Origin: JAJAZB01 sp964244295
GTDB taxonomy: Bacteria; Bacteroidota; Bacteroidia; Cytophagales; Spirosomataceae
DNA: 64,000 bases
Assembly: GCA_964244295.1 (NCBI GenBank)
Contig: CAXTIG010000012.1
Coordinates: 1-64,000 of the forward strand
Reading direction: 5' to 3'
Below the pieces are notes generated by a model. It was not told where the DNA came from. It did no database searches and was given only the letters and a program-made list of their open reading frames with translations. Shown here piece after piece: positions 15,312 to 24,015 of the stretch; within the stretch, counting starts at the first letter, position 1; each line of letters starts with the position of its first letter. Both the position numbers and the translations under genes were made by a program.

Positions 15312-17708
15312 ATGAACCGATTTTTCGGAATCCTACTAGTTTTTGGGTTGAGCATCGGACTGTCGCAGGCCCAGAAAGTCACCCTTCGGGGCACCGTGCG
15401 TGACTCCACCGACCAACGCCCGTTGGCCGGTGCCAGCGTGATCATCGACCGGCAGAAGCGGCTCACCAGCACCGCCACCGATGCCAACGGGCGGTACGCC
15501 ATCGACTTGCCCCCCGGCGAGCACACGCTCATCGTGCGGTTTGTGGGCTACGTGCCCGCACGGCAGGTACTCACGCTGAGCGGCGCGGAACGGGTAGCCG
15601 ACGTGCGCCTCCGAACGGTAGCGAGTCAGTTGGAAGAAGTGGTGGTGACCAGCAAGGGTTTCGACCGCACCATCCGGCAGCCGCTGTTGGGCGTGAGTCA
15701 GATCAACATCGCCACGCTCAAAAAACTGCCTTCGGCCCTGGGCGAGGTAGATCTGCTGCGGGGTCTGCAAATGCTGCCCGGCGTGACCAGCGTGGGCGAA
15801 GCCGCCAACGGGGTAAACATCCGGGGCGGCACCACCGACCAAAACCTGATGCTGCTCGATGAAACGCCCATTTTCAATCCCACCCACATGTTCGGTTTGT
15901 TTTCGGTGTTCCCGCCCGACGCCATGAGCAGCCTCGATTTGTACAAAGGCAACGTGCCCGCCCGCTACGGGGGCCGGGCCGCCTCGGTGCTCGACGTGTC
16001 GCTGCGTAACCCCAGTCTGGAAAAATTCGGCTTGTCGGGCGGCATCAGCCTGGTGTCGAATCGCTTGACGGTCGACGCGCCGCTGGTGAAAGACAAACTC
16101 GGCCTGCTGGTGTCGGGGCGGGGGGCGTTCAATGATTTTCTGCTGCCGCTGGCCTCCAAACGCCTCGACAACATCAAAGCCAAATTTGGCGACGTGGTGC
16201 TGAAAACCTTCTGGCGGGTCAACGACCGCAACACCATCACGGCGATGGGCTACGGCAGCTACGATTTTTTCCAGACCGACCTGCTCGGCAACCTGCCCAA
16301 CGTCAACGGCACCGCCACCCAGTACGACCACCGGACTCTCAACGCGATGGTTCGCTGGTTTCACGTCATCAACCCGCGCCTCAACCTGCAAACCACCGCG
16401 CTGGTTTCGCAGTACCTGCCGCGCATTTTGTCGCCGGAGTTGAATACCGGCAACAAAATCGTGCTGCGCCAGTCGATTCTCCAGCGTCAGGTGAAATCGA
16501 ACATCAACTACCAATTGACGGACCAGAAAATCGAGGTGGGCATCAACGCCACGCATTACCGCATCGAGCCGGGAACCTTGCAACCCGGCCGCAGCCCAAG
16601 CGTGAATTTCGTGACCACACCCACCGAAAATGCCCTCGAACTGGCCCTGTACGCCGACGACGAAATGAGTCTCACGCCCAACCTGGCCCTGTCGGTGGGC
16701 TTGCGGTATTCGCGGTTTTTAGCGCTCGGGCCGGGGCTGGTGCGGCGCTACGCGGCGGGCGAAACCGTCGATGATTTTTCGGTGATCGACTCCACCCGCT
16801 ACGGCGCGGGACAGGTGACGAGCCAGTACGGAGGCTTCGAGCCGAGGTTGGGCGTTCGCTACAGCCTCGGCCCCGATGCGTCGGTAAAGTTTGGCTACAA
16901 CCTCATGCGGCAGTACCTCCAGGTGATCACCAACACCACCACGCCCCTGCCCACCTCGCGCTGGAAAACTTCCGATGCTAACATCCGGCCCCAGGTGAGT
17001 CACCTGCTTTCGGTGGGGTATTTTCGCAGCCTTAACCAAAATATCTACGAATTATCGCTGGAAACCTACTGGCGGGCCACCCAAAACGTGCTCGATTACA
17101 AGCCAGGGGCCGATTTTCTGCTCCAGCCGTATCCCGAAACGCAACTCCTCCAGGGCCGCAGCCAAGCCTACGGCCTGGAAGTGATGATGGCTAAGAAGAA
17201 AGGGGAACTCACGGGCTGGGTCAACTACACGTATTCGCGCATTTTCAACCAGGTCAATCAGGGCGCGGGCGTGCAGCAGCGCATCAACGGCGGCGAGTGG
17301 TACCGGGCCAACTACGACCGCCCGCACAGTTTCAACGCCAGCCTCAACATCAACGTCGACAAGCACAACAGTTTTTCCTGGACGGTGGCCTACAGCAGCG
17401 GGCGGCCCTACACCGCGCCCGAAGGGTACGTCACGTACCAGGAACAGCTTTACCCGTTTTACAACGAGCGCAACCAGCGCCGCATTCCCGACTACCACCG
17501 CCTCGATTTTTCCTGGAACATCTACAACCCTGGCATGAAAGACCGCCGCTGGCAGGGGCACTGGACGTTTACCGTCTACAATTTGTACGGGCGAAAAAAC
17601 GCGTATTCCGTCTTTTTTCGCCCCGAAGGTGGGATTATTCAGGCGTACAAACTCCAGATTTTCGCCGCTCCGATCGTGACGCTGTCGTATAATTTTGTGT
17701 TTAAGTGA
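15312..17708 (+). CDS. TonB-dependent receptor with carboxypeptidase-like N-domain
   Basis: 798 residues. Order: signal peptide (1-20), a CarboxypepD_reg-like beta domain (about 24-105, GTVRDSTDQRPLAGASVIID), the plug domain (about 110-230, LRGLQMLPGVTSVGEAANGVNIRGG and the DLYKGNVPARYGGRAASVLDV segment) and an outer-membrane barrel ending in a C-terminal aromatic residue (LSYNFVFK). It takes up a ligand across the outer membrane with energy from TonB-ExbBD. It is paired with the DUF4249 lipoprotein. At 798 residues it is shorter than SusC-type receptors and no SusD is present, so the substrate may not be a glycan. Confidence 0.92.
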   Translation: MNRFFGILLVFGLSIGLSQAQKVTLRGTVRDSTDQRPLAGASVIIDRQKRLTSTATDANGRYAIDLPPGEHTLIVRFVGYVPARQVLTLSGAERVADVRLRTVASQLEEVVVTSKGFDRTIRQPLLGVSQINIATLKKLPSALGEVDLLRGLQMLPGVTSVGEAANGVNIRGGTTDQNLMLLDETPIFNPTHMFGLFSVFPPDAMSSLDLYKGNVPARYGGRAASVLDVSLRNPSLEKFGLSGGISLVSNRLTVDAPLVKDKLGLLVSGRGAFNDFLLPLASKRLDNIKAKFGDVVLKTFWRVNDRNTITAMGYGSYDFFQTDLLGNLPNVNGTATQYDHRTLNAMVRWFHVINPRLNLQTTALVSQYLPRILSPELNTGNKIVLRQSILQRQVKSNINYQLTDQKIEVGINATHYRIEPGTLQPGRSPSVNFVTTPTENALELALYADDEMSLTPNLALSVGLRYSRFLALGPGLVRRYAAGETVDDFSVIDSTRYGAGQVTSQYGGFEPRLGVRYSLGPDASVKFGYNLMRQYLQVITNTTTPLPTSRWKTSDANIRPQVSHLLSVGYFRSLNQNIYELSLETYWRATQNVLDYKPGADFLLQPYPETQLLQGRSQAYGLEVMMAKKKGELTGWVNYTYSRIFNQVNQGAGVQQRINGGEWYRANYDRPHSFNASLNINVDKHNSFSWTVAYSSGRPYTAPEGYVTYQEQLYPFYNERNQRRIPDYHRLDFSWNIYNPGMKDRRWQGHWTFTVYNLYGRKNAYSVFFRPEGGIIQAYKLQIFAAPIVTLSYNFVFK

Positions 17709-17730
17709 TTGATGTTGAAAAAAATAAACA

Positions 17731-17954
17731 CCCTTCACCGCGTCATTGCGAGCGAAGGGAGTTGAAACAAGCGAAGCGACGTTTCAACTCCCGGAGCGCG
17801 GCAATCCCCTACCGGAGACCAAAGGAGCGGTCGCCAAGTACTGTTCGTGCCTAAAAGCTATTTCGGCTACCGGCAGGGGATTGCCGCGCTCCGGGAGTTG
17901 AAACGTCGCTTCGCTTGTTTCAACTCCCTTCGCTCGCAATGACGCAGTGAAGGG
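17731..17954. repeat. large inverted repeat, about 80-bp arms
   Basis: 17731-17812 is almost perfectly complementary to about 17873-17954, with a 60-base unique loop. The arms include GTCATTGCGAGCGAAGGG and, nested inside, a second palindromic part (GTTGAAACAAGCGAAGCG and GACGTTTCAACTCC). It fills most of the spacer between the TonB receptor and the beta-helix gene, which are co-directional. It is the longest such element in the window. Confidence 0.92.
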
Positions 17955-17995
17955 AGGTTTCGCATCCGCACTAACGTTTGCAAAATCCCCCACTC

Positions 17996-19588
17996 ATGCT
18001 CTCCACCCTCGCCCTGGCGCTTTGGAGTTTGCTCGCGCCGCCCGCTGCCCGCCACACCTACCACCTCAGCCCCAGCGGCCACGACGACGCCAGCGGCCTC
18101 AGTTCCCAAACCGCCTGGCGGAGCCTGGCCCGCGTCGGTGAGCACAACTTCGAGCCGGGCGATTCGCTGATTTTACAAAGTGGGGCTACCTTCACCGGTA
18201 CGCTCGCGCTAACTCAGGAAGACGCGGGCACCCCGACCCAACCCGTGGTAATCACCTCGTCCGGCCCGGAACGCGCCCGGCTCGTCAACCCCGACACCAC
18301 CGCGCTGAGCGTGACCAACGCGGGCGGAATCGTCGTCAAAAATCTGATTTTGGAAGGAATCGACCGGACCAAAAACCGGGGTTTCGGCCTGCGGGTGCTC
18401 AACACGCTCCCCAACGCCGACAAGCGATTGTTCATCAAAATCAAAAACCTCCGCGCCAGCGGCTTCGGGCAGGACGGCCTCTGGCTGGGCGGTGCCCCCG
18501 CCGATGGCAGTCAGAGCGGATTTGAAGACGTGGAAATCAGCGGCTGCGAATTTTTTGACAACCAGTACCACGGCCTGTTCGTGACGGGCGTTTGGGACAC
18601 GAACGCGAAAGGCTACGCCAACCGCCGCCTGCACGTTCACCACTGCACGGCCTACGCCAACACGGGCGACCCGCTTTTTCTGAAAAACCACAGCGGCAGC
18701 GGCATGGAAATCGACGACGTGGAAGAAGCCACCATCGAATTCTGCACGGCCTACGACAACGGTTTTCTGTGCAACGCCCGCGTGGGTGGCCCCTGCGGAA
18801 TCTGGCTCCACGCCGCCACCCGCTCGGTGATTCAGCATTGCGTGGCCATCAACAACCGCAGCGGGCGCGGTATCGACGGGGCCGGTTTCGACCTCGACGG
18901 TGGCACCACCTACTGCACCATCCAGTACTGCTACGCCCGCGACAACGACGGGGCCGGGATTCTGGTCTGGAATTACGAAAACGCCCCGCACGAACTCGCC
19001 CACAACGTGATTCGCTTCAACATTCTGGAAAACAACGCCCGCCGCAACGACTACGCCGATATTCACATCGGCAGCAGCGGTACGCCCGTGCGCGACATAG
19101 CCGTGTACCACAACACGATTTTTACCAGCGCCCAACCCGGCGGAAAAACCCGCTGCGTGTGGGTAGGAGGGAAGCCGAACGAGAACATTCGTTTTTTCAA
19201 CAACCTGTTGATTGCCAACGGCTGTCCGCTCTTCACCCTCGACCCAAACCAGCGGGTGCAGTTCGAGGGCAATGCGTACTGGCGGACGAGCGGCACCTTC
19301 GAGGCCAGCCTCGCCACCCGGCGCTTCAGCACCTTCGCCGACTGGCAGCGCACGAGCGGGCAGGAAAAAGGCGGGATTTTCACCGAACCGGGACTGACGG
19401 CCTTCGGTACCGCCGAAACACCGCTGGCCCGTGCCAACCCGTCCCGGCTGCGCGGATACGGGTTGAAAAAAAACTCGGCGTTGATTGGAAAGGGGCTGGC
19501 CCTCGCGCCACTCAGCCTTGCCCTCGGCGAGCGGGATTTTTTCGGAAAAAAACCGTCGATGCGGTTCGTCGGGGCGGTGGCACCCTGA
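17996..19588 (+). CDS. exported right-handed parallel beta-helix protein
   Basis: 530 residues from the ATG at 17996 (a TTG at 17978 is in frame). The N-terminus is a signal peptide. The fold is a right-handed beta-helix of the pectate lyase/NosD type: TYHLSPSGHDDASGLSSQTAWRSL, GDSLILQSGATFTGTL, then repeated short strands with Asn/Gly turns and GGTTYCTIQYCYARDNDGAGI. Such proteins are usually polysaccharide lyases or surface proteins. The N-terminal region resembles bacterial DUF1565-like/poly-beta-helix enzymes, but I see no definite catalytic set, so the substrate is open. Confidence 0.8.
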   Translation: MLSTLALALWSLLAPPAARHTYHLSPSGHDDASGLSSQTAWRSLARVGEHNFEPGDSLILQSGATFTGTLALTQEDAGTPTQPVVITSSGPERARLVNPDTTALSVTNAGGIVVKNLILEGIDRTKNRGFGLRVLNTLPNADKRLFIKIKNLRASGFGQDGLWLGGAPADGSQSGFEDVEISGCEFFDNQYHGLFVTGVWDTNAKGYANRRLHVHHCTAYANTGDPLFLKNHSGSGMEIDDVEEATIEFCTAYDNGFLCNARVGGPCGIWLHAATRSVIQHCVAINNRSGRGIDGAGFDLDGGTTYCTIQYCYARDNDGAGILVWNYENAPHELAHNVIRFNILENNARRNDYADIHIGSSGTPVRDIAVYHNTIFTSAQPGGKTRCVWVGGKPNENIRFFNNLLIANGCPLFTLDPNQRVQFEGNAYWRTSGTFEASLATRRFSTFADWQRTSGQEKGGIFTEPGLTAFGTAETPLARANPSRLRGYGLKKNSALIGKGLALAPLSLALGERDFFGKKPSMRFVGAVAP

Positions 19589-19698
19589 TTCGAGCCGTGA
19601 TTTTCGCAATCGGTCACTCGGGTTGCGCCAAACGTCAGCGATGCATCGGTGGGCAGGGGAGACCTTTGTGCTGTTCAACCAACATTCATTTTTCAGCC

Positions 19699-20046
19699 AT
19701 GAAAAATCTCCTTAAATCCGAAGAATTGCTCCAGTTTCTGGTCTCCATCGCCTTGTTCTCCACGCTCGATTACGCCTGGTGGGTGTTTCCGGCGCTGCTG
19801 TTTATCCCCGACGTGAGTATGCTGGGGTACCTGATTTCGCCCCGCTGGGGAGCCTACACCTACAACCTGGGCCACCACAAGGGCCTGGCGGCGGCGCTCG
19901 CCGTGGCGGGGCTTTTCCTGCACCTGCCCGCGCTCGAACTCACGGGCCTGATGCTCTTCGCCCACGCCAGTTTCGACCGGCTGATGGGCTACGGCCTGAA
20001 ATACACCGATGCCTTCAAGCACACGCATTTGGGGACGTTGTCGTGA
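19699..20046 (+). CDS. DUF4260 membrane protein
   Basis: 115 residues with three or four hydrophobic segments. Family features are DYAWWVFPALLFIPDVSMLGYL, PRWGAYTYNLGHHKG and the C-terminal FDRLMGYGLKYTDAFKHTHLG. Function unknown. The ATG at 19699 is chosen because the long open frame upstream (from 18592) is only the shadow of the beta-helix gene. Confidence 0.88.
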   Translation: MKNLLKSEELLQFLVSIALFSTLDYAWWVFPALLFIPDVSMLGYLISPRWGAYTYNLGHHKGLAAALAVAGLFLHLPALELTGLMLFAHASFDRLMGYGLKYTDAFKHTHLGTLS

Positions 20047-20088
20047 TGAATTGAGCCGTGAAACTGAGTAGGATTTAAAAAAAGGGGG

Positions 20089-20194
20089 CTGTCATCCCGA
20101 CGAAGGAGGGATCTCGTCGGGGTACCGTTCCTATCGGTTATTCGGTAAAGCGGCTCGATAAATCAACGAGATCCCTCCTTCGTCGGGATGACAG
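20089..20194. repeat. perfect 29-bp inverted repeat, GTCATCC family
   Basis: 20089-20117 is fully complementary to 20166-20194 (29 of 29) with a 48-base unique loop. The arm starts CTGTCATCCCGACGAAGGAG and ends GGATCTCGT. It lies between the convergent DUF4260 and AraC genes. The same core occurs at 25145, 44352 and 47579. Confidence 0.92.
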
Positions 20195-20248
20195 GCTGTT
20201 AAGAAATTTTCCGCTGAGTGCTTATTCTTTTCTCACGCCTCCCCTTGT

Positions 20249-21259
20249 TCACGCCGCCTGCGCCCGAAAAGTCCCCGGCGTTTGGCCCGTCCAGCGTTTG
20301 AAGGAGCGGAAAAACACGCTCGGTTCGGCGAAGCCGAGCAGGTAGGCGATGTCGGTGGTACTCAGGTGCGGTTCGCGCAGGTGCCGGACGGCCAGTTCCC
20401 GGCGAACCTCGTCGAGGAGTTGCTGGTAGCTCAGGCCCTCCTCGCGTAGGTGCAGTTGGAGCGTCCGGACGCCCATTGCCAGGTGGTCGGCCACGCCGGC
20501 CAGGGTCGGTTCTTCGCCTCGGAGTTGGCGCACCAATTCGGTTTTTACCCAGTCGCTCAGGCGGGGTTGGCGCAGGCCGCGCAGCAGATCGTCGGCGTGT
20601 TGCTCAAACAGCGGGAACAAACCGGGATTGGCGTTCAGAATGGGCACGTCGAGCCACTCGGGCCCGAAGCGCAGCACGGTTTCGGGGGCGTCGAAGTGGA
20701 GTTGAGCGGGGGCGAAAACCCGCTCGTGTTCCTGGGTATCGGACGGGCGGGGGTAAGCAAACCAGATTTCGCTGACTTCGAAAGGCCGTCCGGTCAGGGC
20801 GCGGAAGGCGGCCAGGTACACCGATACCTCCGAGTTGAGCGCGTAATCGGCGCGGACGATCTCCGGACTGCTGAGCCGGAGCACCAGGTCGTACCAAGCC
20901 CCGGTTCGTCGCCCGCTGGTGAGGATGGCATTGCACACGATTTCCTGGTACTGAAACAGTTTTTCGAGCGCCCGGCCCAGTGTCGGACAGTGCATCAGCA
21001 CGTACGCCAGCACGCCCATCGACAAGGGATTGATCAGTTCGCCCAGGCGCAAATCCAGGTGCGGATCGTCCGTGGCGGCGATGGCCTCCCGCCAAAGTGC
21101 TTGCACCACTCGGATTGGCACCCGTTCGTCGGGGTGCTGAAGACGGGCTGGGTCCAGGCCTACGATCCGGGTCAGGGCGTCGGCATCGGCCCCGCGTTGC
21201 CGGGCCGCGAACAAAATCAGGTTGACGGAACCCGCCGAAAGGCTGTGGTCGTTGCGCAT
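20249..21259 (-). CDS. AraC-family transcriptional regulator with arabinose-binding-like domain
   Basis: 336 residues. Residues about 20-205 match the Arabinose_bd domain (PF12625, OruR/ArgR-like regulators) and the C-terminal 100 residues hold the AraC HTH: TLAGVADHLAMGVRTLQLHLREEG and STTDIAYLLGFAEPSVFFRSFKRWTGQTPGTFR. It binds DNA as an activator of a nearby or distant gene. The ATG at 21259 is chosen from the family start; the frame is open to 22093. It is divergent from the Wzi-like gene with 195 bases between, so that gene is a candidate target. PF12625 regulators are more usual in Proteobacteria, which may hint at transfer. Confidence 0.88.
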   Translation of the reverse strand: MRNDHSLSAGSVNLILFAARQRGADADALTRIVGLDPARLQHPDERVPIRVVQALWREAIAATDDPHLDLRLGELINPLSMGVLAYVLMHCPTLGRALEKLFQYQEIVCNAILTSGRRTGAWYDLVLRLSSPEIVRADYALNSEVSVYLAAFRALTGRPFEVSEIWFAYPRPSDTQEHERVFAPAQLHFDAPETVLRFGPEWLDVPILNANPGLFPLFEQHADDLLRGLRQPRLSDWVKTELVRQLRGEEPTLAGVADHLAMGVRTLQLHLREEGLSYQQLLDEVRRELAVRHLREPHLSTTDIAYLLGFAEPSVFFRSFKRWTGQTPGTFRAQAA

Positions 21260-21454
21260 CCTGCGAAGAAACAACGCAGGACCGGTAAACCCACGTGGTT
21301 TTACAGAAACTGGCCGCACCCGGCTGTCGGAATTAGGCGGCTTCGATGTGAATACACCGCTTCGGTCGGGGTAGAAAATGGTACAATAGTTGCGGCCCTT
21401 TCCGGCGGAAACGACCCCGGCCCCGTGCCAGTTTTTCGGTCGTACCGGGGGAAT

Positions 21455-23005
21455 ATGGTCAAACGGTTTACTTTTTTTTTCGGGGTGCTTTGGCTGGACT
21501 CCGCCCGCCTCCTGGCCCAGCAGCACGATTTTCAGGTCACGAAATTTCACCTCGAAACCGGCACGTACCAGTTTTCGCAGGGTTTGGTGCCGTTTTGGTT
21601 TCGCGCCAACCAGTACGGTACCGTGCCCACGTACCCACCGGGAGGGGTGATTCGGGGCGGCTTTCACGCCGATTACCACCCGACGTTTACCAAGAAAAAA
21701 CCCATCGACCTGGCCTACGGCCTCGACGCCGTGCTCAACCTGGCCGGTCAGCAACGGCAATTTCTGCTCCCCGAAGCCTACGTGAAAATCCGCCTCTGGC
21801 CCTTCGAGTTGTACGGCGGGCGGCGGCGCGAGGTGATGGGCCTGGTGGACACCCTGCTCACGTCGGGTTCGTACATCTGGTCGGGCAATGCCCTGCCGGT
21901 GCCAAAAATGCAACTCAGCATCCCGGCGTACTGGCCCGCCAGCGGCCTTTTTGCCATCAAAGGCACGTTTGCCCACGGGTTTTTCGAGAAGGCCCGGCCC
22001 TACGTCAACGACGCGCTGCTTCACCAAAAGTCGATCTACGTGCGCTTCGGCAAACCCCACTGGAAAGTCCGGCTCCAGGGCGGTTTCAACCACCAGGTGA
22101 TGTGGGGCGGCAGTTCGCCGTTTTTCTCCAAAGACGGCACCCTACCCGGCAGCCAGCAGGCGTTTTGGTACGTGCTCACGGGCCGTTCGGTGGCGGGCGA
22201 TTCGACGAAATTCCGCAACAGCTTCGACGGCGGCAACCGGGTGGGCAATCACCTCGGGACCATCGACGGGGCCATCGACCTGAGCCTGGGCGGCTCGGCC
22301 TTATTTTTTTACCGGCAAAGCATTTACGAGGACGGCTCGCTGTACTACCTCATCAACCTCGAAGACGGGCTGAACGGCGTGAGTTGGCAAAACCGCCGAC
22401 CGGTCTGGCCCCGCTTCCGCCTCAACCGCGTGACCGTCGAATTCCTTTCGACCTGGAGCCAGGGCGGGGCCGCTTTCGGCGACGACCCCCGTCAGCGGGG
22501 CCGCGACAACTACTTTAACCACCAGCAATACCGCGATGGGTGGTCGTACGAAGGCCGTACGCTGGGAACGCCCTTCATCGCCCCGACCGGCGAACTCGCC
22601 AACGCCAGCACCAACCCATCCGGCGGCGGATTCACGAGCAATAACCGCGTCCAACTGTTGCACCTGGGATTCGACGGCAACTTCGGCCTGAGCAGCCGCT
22701 TCGAGGGCCGGTTTTCGTATTCCCGCAACGCGGGCACTTACGACGTGCCGTTTACACCCGAACGCACCCAGTTTTCGGGCTACCTCCGCTGCGCCACTGA
22801 CCTCGATTTCATGGCGGGTACCGAACTGAGCACTGCCCTGGCCTGGGACCGGGGCGGCCTGCTCGACAACTCGTTCGGACTGCACATTCGCCTGCGCAAA
22901 ACCTGGGACAACGAAGCCTGGCTCCTCGACCGTGCCCAACGACGCGAGGCCCGACGGCCCAAACGCGAGGCTCCGACGCTGATGACGCCCAGAAACCTGA
23001 AGTGA
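21455..23005 (+). CDS. Wzi-like capsule assembly outer membrane protein
   Basis: 516 residues with a signal peptide (MVKRFTFFFGVLWLDSARLLAQ). The rest looks like a beta barrel of the Wzi/capsule-assembly family (PF14052): FWFRANQYGTVPTYPPGGVIRGGF, alternating aromatic strands, LNRVTVEFLSTWSQGG and GRDNYFNHQQYRDGW. Wzi homologues bind exported polysaccharide at the cell surface. An ATG at 21455 with purine-rich GGGGGAAT in front marks the start. Only single-gene context is present; a capsule locus is not seen nearby. Confidence 0.82.
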   Translation: MVKRFTFFFGVLWLDSARLLAQQHDFQVTKFHLETGTYQFSQGLVPFWFRANQYGTVPTYPPGGVIRGGFHADYHPTFTKKKPIDLAYGLDAVLNLAGQQRQFLLPEAYVKIRLWPFELYGGRRREVMGLVDTLLTSGSYIWSGNALPVPKMQLSIPAYWPASGLFAIKGTFAHGFFEKARPYVNDALLHQKSIYVRFGKPHWKVRLQGGFNHQVMWGGSSPFFSKDGTLPGSQQAFWYVLTGRSVAGDSTKFRNSFDGGNRVGNHLGTIDGAIDLSLGGSALFFYRQSIYEDGSLYYLINLEDGLNGVSWQNRRPVWPRFRLNRVTVEFLSTWSQGGAAFGDDPRQRGRDNYFNHQQYRDGWSYEGRTLGTPFIAPTGELANASTNPSGGGFTSNNRVQLLHLGFDGNFGLSSRFEGRFSYSRNAGTYDVPFTPERTQFSGYLRCATDLDFMAGTELSTALAWDRGGLLDNSFGLHIRLRKTWDNEAWLLDRAQRREARRPKREAPTLMTPRNLK

Positions 23006-23076
23006 GGAATGGAAGCCGTTGGGAATCTGGGCGAGTTGTTTACTTTCGTGGGGTAAACCTCTAACCTCACGTCCTC

Positions 23077-23682
23077 ATGCGCTACCTGCTTCATTTCCTC
23101 CGTTTTAGCTTCCTGCTGGCCCTTCCGGCCTCGTCCCTCCTGGCCCAAACGGCGGCCCCTTCCGCCGAACTACAACTCAAAACCGGCGTGCTGGCTGCCC
23201 CCGCCGAGGCCCGCGCCGCCGCGACGGTGTACGGGTTTAACGACAAAAACGAAACGATGCTCCTCCGCCAGGGCACCAACGATTTGGTGTGTCTGGCCGA
23301 CAACCCCGGTCAGAAAGGCTTCAGCGTGGCCTGTTTTCACAAAGACCTCCTGCCGTTCATGCAGCGCGGCTGGAAATTGAAGGAAGAAGGCAAAACCCCC
23401 GCGCAGGTGATGGAAATCCGGGAAAAAGAAGTGAAGGCCAAAAAGTGGAAAATGCCCAAACAACCCACCTCGCTCACGGTGTACTCGGCCAAAGACGAAG
23501 ACTACGACGCGGCGGCGGGGGAGGTGAAAAACGGCAATTTCCGATACGTGGTGTACATTCCCTACGCCACCGCCGCCAGCACCGGCCTGCCCCTGAAACC
23601 CGAAGCCCCCGGAATGCCCTGGATCATGGATCCCGGCACCCACCGGGCGCACATCATGATCAACCCACCGGCGGGGAAGTGA
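23077..23682 (+). CDS. exported protein of unknown function
   Basis: 201 residues with a signal peptide cut after LLAQ. The mature part has NDLVCLADNPGQKGFSVACFHKDLLPFM (two Cys), a Lys-rich stretch and the C-terminal GMPWIMDPGTHRAHIMINP. I recognise it as a type of conserved hypothetical but not as a family of known role. The two cysteines could form a disulfide. It is separated from the Wzi-like gene by 71 bases that include TACTTTCG, a possible -7 element. Confidence 0.75.
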   Translation: MRYLLHFLRFSFLLALPASSLLAQTAAPSAELQLKTGVLAAPAEARAAATVYGFNDKNETMLLRQGTNDLVCLADNPGQKGFSVACFHKDLLPFMQRGWKLKEEGKTPAQVMEIREKEVKAKKWKMPKQPTSLTVYSAKDEDYDAAAGEVKNGNFRYVVYIPYATAASTGLPLKPEAPGMPWIMDPGTHRAHIMINPPAGK

Positions 23683-23734
23683 GGGGGCAGCATGACGGCC
23701 AAAAGTTTTTTCAAAAAGCGAACAATGACACTCC

Positions 23735-23959
23735 TTGAGCAAGTTGAATACCACCGGAATCGTGTCAGAAGTGCCAACGGATGCCTTGGAAAAACAGCGG
23801 CGAATTGAAGAAATGCACCAGTTTTATTCCTCGCTCAACTTTGAACAACGCATGGAACTGGGACCATTCGTGGAACGCTTGCGCGAAGAATCCAGACAAA
23901 TTCTCCAAAAAATGCAGCCGTTGGCCGAACGTGCCGAAGAATTATTAGCCAAAAAATAG
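23735..23959 (+). CDS. small helical hypothetical protein
   Basis: About 74 residues, highly charged and helical (EKQRRIEEMHQFYSSLNFEQRMELGPFVERLREE...), coiled-coil-like. There is no ATG at the head of the frame; TTG at 23735 or GTG at 23762 are possible starts. An overlapping frame from ATG 23725 begins MTLLEQVEYHRNRVRSANG and ends after 27 codons, which also looks like a plausible N-terminus, so a frameshift that joined the two is possible. A terminator follows. Confidence 0.5.
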   Translation: MSKLNTTGIVSEVPTDALEKQRRIEEMHQFYSSLNFEQRMELGPFVERLREESRQILQKMQPLAERAEELLAKK

Positions 23960-23976
23960 CCTGCTTCGAGGCGATG

Positions 23977-24015
23977 AAAACAGCCCCGCAACCATTCGTT
24001 TGCGGGGCTGTTTTT
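23977..24015. terminator. bidirectional rho-independent terminator
   Basis: AAAACAGCCCCGCAA pairs with TTGCGGGGCTGTTTTT. It separates the small plus-strand gene from the convergent M42 peptidase and has T tracts in both directions. Confidence 0.9.

Noticed and set aside
18209..19678. 489-codon antisense frame opposite the beta-helix gene
   Set aside because: No recognisable domain, and the plus-strand protein has a signal peptide and fold.
20450..21454. Upstream extension of the Wzi-like frame
   Set aside because: It only mirrors the AraC gene on the other strand; the signal peptide starts at 21455.
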